Assembly (NCBI GenBank): GCA_002494125.1
Contig: DLBD01000043.1
Location: forward strand, 1 to 9,640
Reading direction: 5' to 3'
From: Ruminococcaceae bacterium UBA7030
GTDB lineage: Bacteria; Bacillota; Clostridia; Oscillospirales; Acutalibacteraceae
Length of the DNA: 9,640 bases
Positions within the stretch are counted from its first letter, which is position 1; each line of letters begins with the position of its first letter. Below the pieces are notes generated by a model. The model worked only from the letters and a program-made list of their open reading frames with translations, ran no database searches and was not told where the DNA came from. Of the stretch, positions 7,075-9,640 are shown in pieces. A program made the position numbers and the translations under genes.

Positions 7075-7494
7075 GTGAATATAGCTTTAATCGCACACGA
7101 TGCAAAAAAAGAACTTTTAGTACAGTTTTGTATAGCATATTGCGGCATAATCAGCAGGCATGAGGTCTGCGCCACAGGCACAACAGGCAAACTTGTTGCA
7201 GAGGCAACAGGGCTTGATATAAATTGCTTTCTTGCAGGAAGTCAGGGCGGTGGCCAGCAGATTGCGGCAAGAATTGCTTTTAACGAAATAGACCTGCTAA
7301 TCTTTTTCCGCGATCCGCTTAACCCTAAGCCAAACGAGCCTAACGACAACGATTTATTAAGGCTTTGCGATGTTCACAACATCCCGTACGCAACAAATAT
7401 TGCAACTGCCGAAGCCTTGATAAGAGGTGTTGAACGAGGCGACTTTGAATGGAGAGAAATCGTTAACCCGAAATACAATCCCACTAAAAACTAA
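7075..7494 (+). CDS. mgsA: Methylglyoxal synthase homologue with substituted catalytic residues
   Basis: The family enzyme converts dihydroxyacetone phosphate to methylglyoxal and phosphate, an overflow bypass of lower glycolysis. This 139-residue protein has the whole MgsA-like fold: N-terminal ALIAHD (H8, D9, K12), the phosphate-binding loop A-T34-G-T36-T37-G, the GSQGGGQQ loop (56-62), FFRDPLN with D80, and NIPYATNIATAEALI. Against Escherichia coli MgsA recalled from memory, an ungapped alignment (offset 11) puts Gly60 at catalytic Asp71, Asn87 at His98 and Asn90 at Asp101. The codons are unambiguous (GGC at 7252, AAC at 7333 and 7342). Phosphate-binding residues are kept. I believe similar GGGQQ forms exist in other Clostridia, so this may be a distinct conserved subfamily. 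Fold membership is near certain, but methylglyoxal synthase activity is doubtful. It starts with GTG and has its own probable promoter. Confidence 0.85.
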   Translation: MNIALIAHDAKKELLVQFCIAYCGIISRHEVCATGTTGKLVAEATGLDINCFLAGSQGGGQQIAARIAFNEIDLLIFFRDPLNPKPNEPNDNDLLRLCDVHNIPYATNIATAEALIRGVERGDFEWREIVNPKYNPTKN

Positions 7495-7505
7495 TCACAA
7501 ACTAC

Positions 7506-7533
7506 GCTCCATATAAGACTTCTTATATGGAGC
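7506..7533 (+). repeat. Perfect inverted repeat (hairpin) between the MgsA homologue and hisS
   Basis: Arms 7506-7518 and 7521-7533 are perfectly complementary over 13 bases (GCTCCATATAAGA and its reverse complement). In RNA this gives about 12 pairs with a four-base loop. Only ATAATTTC follows, so the U-run is weak. It could be a terminator for the upstream gene, an RNA processing or stability element, or a leader hairpin of hisS, whose ribosome binding site begins 15 bases later. The pairing is certain. The role is not. Confidence 0.7.
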
Positions 7534-7548
7534 ATAATTTCTATATAC

Positions 7549-7556
7549 AAGGAGGT
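7549..7556 (+). promoter_or_regulatory. Full-consensus ribosome binding site of hisS
   Basis: AAGGAGGT is an exact match to the anti-Shine-Dalgarno complement, four bases before the ATG at 7561. It is the strongest such site in the window and points to high translation of hisS. Confidence 0.85.
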
Positions 7557-7560
7557 CACT

Positions 7561-8910
7561 ATGGCGCTTGTTACAAAAGCTATAAAGGGAACTAAAGATG
7601 TACTTCCTTCAGAAGTGCACAAAAACCAGTACATAGAAGCAACCGCACTCGACATTGCGGAAAAATTCGGATATAAAGAGATAAGAACTCCTGTTTTTGA
7701 ACACACAGAGCTTTTTCAGCGCGGTGTAGGCGACACGACAGATGTTGTTCAAAAGGAGATGTACACATTTGACGATAAGGGCGGAAGGTCAATAACTCTT
7801 CGTCCCGAGGGCACTGCCGGCGCTGTTCGTTCTTATCTTGAAAACGGACTTTGCAACGAAGTTATGCCGCAAAAGGTGTGTTATCTCACCTCTTGTTACA
7901 GATATGAAAAACCACAGGCAGGAAGGCTCAGGGAATTCCATCAGTTCGGTGTTGAATGTTTTGGTACAAAATCCCCTCTTGCAGACGCAGAAATCATTGC
8001 ACTTGCAAAGGCTCTTTTCGACAATCTCGGTATTAAGGATTTAAGCCTTGAGCTTAATTCAATCGGATGCCCAAAATGCCGTGCCGAATATCAGAAGGCG
8101 CTTAAAGAATACTTTATGCAGTATAAGGACAGCCTTTGCGACACCTGCAAGGACAGGCTTGAAAGAAATCCCATGAGGCTTCTCGATTGCAAAAGTCCTC
8201 AGGATAAAGCGCTTGCTGAGAACGCGCCCGTTGTAATTGACTATCTTTGCGAGGAGTGTCAGGAGCATTTTGACAAAGTGCAGGAATACCTTAAGGCACA
8301 GGGAATTGAATATAAAATCAATCCTAAAATCGTAAGAGGACTTGACTACTATACCAAAACCGTATTTGAGTTTGTATCCGATTCAATCGGCGCTCAGGGT
8401 ACAGTGTGCGGTGGCGGAAGATATGACGGACTGGTAAGCGAGCTCGGCGGACAGGAAACGCCGTCCCTCGGCTTTGGCATGGGACTTGAAAGGCTTATGC
8501 TTCTTATGGAGGCGCAGGGCGCTCCGTTCCCGGAGGCTGAAAAGCCCGACCTCTTTGTAGTTGCGCTCGGCGACAAAGCAACTCTCAAAGCAGTTGAGAT
8601 AATCAAGGATATGCGTGAAGAAGGCTTTTGCGCTCTTATGGACCTTAATCAGCGTTCGGTAAGAGCACAGATGAAATATGCTGACAAGCTCGGTGCAAGG
8701 TTTAATGTTGTCATCGGCGACAACGAGGTTGAATCGGGTATAGCAACGCTTAAAAATATGCAAAGCGGAGAACAGACCGAAATTGCGCTTGACACCTTTG
8801 TAAGCGGATTTTACAATATTTCTCTGTCGGAACAGCTTTCGGATTTAGAAATAAACGGCGAAGAATTTGACTTCGGCTCACTTTTCGGACTTAAGGGTGA
8901 GGAGGAATAA
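7561..8910 (+). CDS. hisS: Histidyl-tRNA synthetase
   Basis: This class II synthetase charges tRNA-His with histidine in the cytoplasm. The 449 residues are complete. Seen in order: the N-terminal AIKGTKDVLP and the motif 1 region (FGYKEIRTPVFEHTELFQRGVG), TLRPEGTA for ATP/histidine binding, motif 2 R114-YEKPQAGRLREFHQ (to 128), the histidine-specific loop R259-G-L-D-Y-Y-T, and motif 3 at 304-312 (GFGMGLERL, with R311). The insertion domain carries three CxxC pairs (C170/C173, C193/C196, C230/C233) plus C210, a possible metal site. Cys pairs at the first two places are common in Firmicute HisRS. The C-terminal anticodon-binding domain starts at about 330 (DLFVVALGD). It is followed two bases after the stop by aspS, the standard hisS-aspS order. 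A T-box leader is not present in the short upstream gap. Confidence 0.97.
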   Translation: MALVTKAIKGTKDVLPSEVHKNQYIEATALDIAEKFGYKEIRTPVFEHTELFQRGVGDTTDVVQKEMYTFDDKGGRSITLRPEGTAGAVRSYLENGLCNEVMPQKVCYLTSCYRYEKPQAGRLREFHQFGVECFGTKSPLADAEIIALAKALFDNLGIKDLSLELNSIGCPKCRAEYQKALKEYFMQYKDSLCDTCKDRLERNPMRLLDCKSPQDKALAENAPVVIDYLCEECQEHFDKVQEYLKAQGIEYKINPKIVRGLDYYTKTVFEFVSDSIGAQGTVCGGGRYDGLVSELGGQETPSLGFGMGLERLMLLMEAQGAPFPEAEKPDLFVVALGDKATLKAVEIIKDMREEGFCALMDLNQRSVRAQMKYADKLGARFNVVIGDNEVESGIATLKNMQSGEQTEIALDTFVSGFYNISLSEQLSDLEINGEEFDFGSLFGLKGEEE

Positions 8911-8912
8911 CT

Positions 8913-9640
8913 ATGGCAGAATCAATTAAAGGATTAAAAAGAACTGACTACTGTGGCACTTTAAGAGCGTCCGACGTCGGAAGAGAGGTAACTCTTTTCG
9001 GCTGGGCGCAAAGGCAACGCGACCTCGGTAATCTTATATTCATCGACTTAAGGGACAGAACAGGACTTGTTCAGCTATCCTTCAACGACACGACCGATAG
9101 GGAAATTTTTTCAAAGGCGCAAAGCGTAAGGGCAGAATATGTAGTTGCTGCTGTCGGTACAGTTTGTGAAAGAGAAAGCAAAACCGACAAAATCCCGACA
9201 GGCGATATTGAAATAAACGTAAAGGAATTTCGCATTATTTCAAAGGCTGAAACTCCTCCGTTTGAAATTGCAAACTCACAGAAGGTCGGCGATGATGTCA
9301 CACTCAGATATCGTTACTTAAATCTGAGAAATCAAAAGCTTACCGAAAATATTCTAATGCGCCATAAAATTGCAAAGATTGCAAGAGAATATTTTTATGC
9401 AAACGATTTTATCGAGATTGAAACTCCTATGATGATAAAGTCTACGCCTGAAGGTGCAAGGGACTATGTTGTTCCTTCGAGGGTACACAACGGAAAGTTT
9501 TATGCTCTTCCGCAATCGCCGCAGATTTATAAGCAGCTTTGCATGGTTTCAGGCTTTGACAGATATATTCAGCTTGCACGCTGCTTCAGGGACGAGGATT
9601 TAAGAGCTGACAGACAGCCGGAATTCACACAGATCGACCT
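8913..9640 (+). CDS. aspS: Aspartyl-tRNA synthetase, 3' end missing
   Basis: This class IIb synthetase charges tRNA-Asp. 242 complete codons are visible and the frame runs open off the window; the usual bacterial length is about 590 residues. The N-terminal OB-fold anticodon-binding domain spans about 13-110 (GWAQRQRDLGNLIFIDLRDRTG from residue 30). Motif 1 is near 168-190 (FIEIETP), followed by STPEGARDYVVPSR and FYALPQSPQIYKQLCM. Motif 2, FRDEDLRADRQPEFTQID, ends at residue 242. At the two positions known to separate Asp-specific from Asp/Asn-nondiscriminating enzymes in Pseudomonas (His31, Gly82), it has Leu38 and Lys90, the discriminating type. AGGAGGA at 8900-8906, inside the end of hisS, is six bases before the ATG, so translation is probably coupled to hisS. 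Confidence 0.96.
   Translation, partial: MAESIKGLKRTDYCGTLRASDVGREVTLFGWAQRQRDLGNLIFIDLRDRTGLVQLSFNDTTDREIFSKAQSVRAEYVVAAVGTVCERESKTDKIPTGDIEINVKEFRIISKAETPPFEIANSQKVGDDVTLRYRYLNLRNQKLTENILMRHKIAKIAREYFYANDFIEIETPMMIKSTPEGARDYVVPSRVHNGKFYALPQSPQIYKQLCMVSGFDRYIQLARCFRDEDLRADRQPEFTQID

Noticed and set aside
7495..7560. T-box riboswitch ahead of hisS.
   Set aside because: The gap is only 66 bases, far too short for a T-box, and the T-box consensus sequence is absent.
8383..8763. Minus-strand open frame opposite the 3' part of hisS.
   Set aside because: It overlaps conserved HisRS motif 3 and the anticodon-binding domain and shows no independent coding signal.
1..9640. A previously undescribed multi-gene system such as a defence island, biosynthetic cluster or mobile element.
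   Set aside because: Every sizeable frame on the + strand belongs to a known housekeeping family in familiar order, and there are no direct repeats, integrase, toxin-antitoxin or unexplained gene-sized gaps.

Overview
The window looks like chromosomal core sequence from a low-to-mid GC Gram-positive anaerobe of the Clostridia, possibly a Ruminococcaceae/Oscillospiraceae-type organism. The evidence is the mreBCD-mrdA cell-shape cluster with an mgsA-type gene behind it, a PdaA-type (spore cortex style) deacetylase, AAGGAGG-type ribosome binding sites, and RF2 and aminoacyl-tRNA synthetase sequences of Firmicute character. All genes lie on the + strand. No mobile element, CRISPR array, tRNA or rRNA is visible. 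No gene-free stretch exceeds about 170 bases, and base and codon use look uniform, with no sign of recent transfer.

Layout. (1) Positions 1-1439 hold the C-terminal two thirds of prfB (release factor 2), running by a 1-base stop/start overlap into an MgtC/SapB-family membrane protein. (2) A long inverted repeat at 1457-1495 covers the ribosome binding site of a PdaA-like polysaccharide deacetylase lipoprotein (1500-2342), which ends at a good intrinsic terminator (2346-2383). (3) A clear sigma-A-type promoter (2404-2432) starts the elongasome operon mreB-mreC-mreD-mrdA (2508-6939). Its products are the actin-like filament protein, two membrane scaffold proteins and the class B transpeptidase PBP2 of lateral wall synthesis. 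(4) An AT-rich spacer (6940-7074) with its own probable promoter leads to a methylglyoxal synthase homologue (7075-7494) whose three main catalytic positions are substituted. (5) After a perfect hairpin (7506-7533) come hisS (7561-8910) and, two bases further on, aspS (8913 to beyond the window end), the common bacterial hisS-aspS pair.

Functionally the window joins translation (RF2, HisRS, AspRS) with envelope construction (MreBCD, PBP2, deacetylase). This is ordinary housekeeping chromosome, and I do not see a new multi-gene system. The points most worth a second look are three. The MgsA homologue has lost its acid/base residues. The min and rodA genes that often sit between mrdA and mgsA in Clostridia are absent. 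The hairpin ahead of the deacetylase could silence translation from read-through mRNA while leaving mRNA from a local promoter open.
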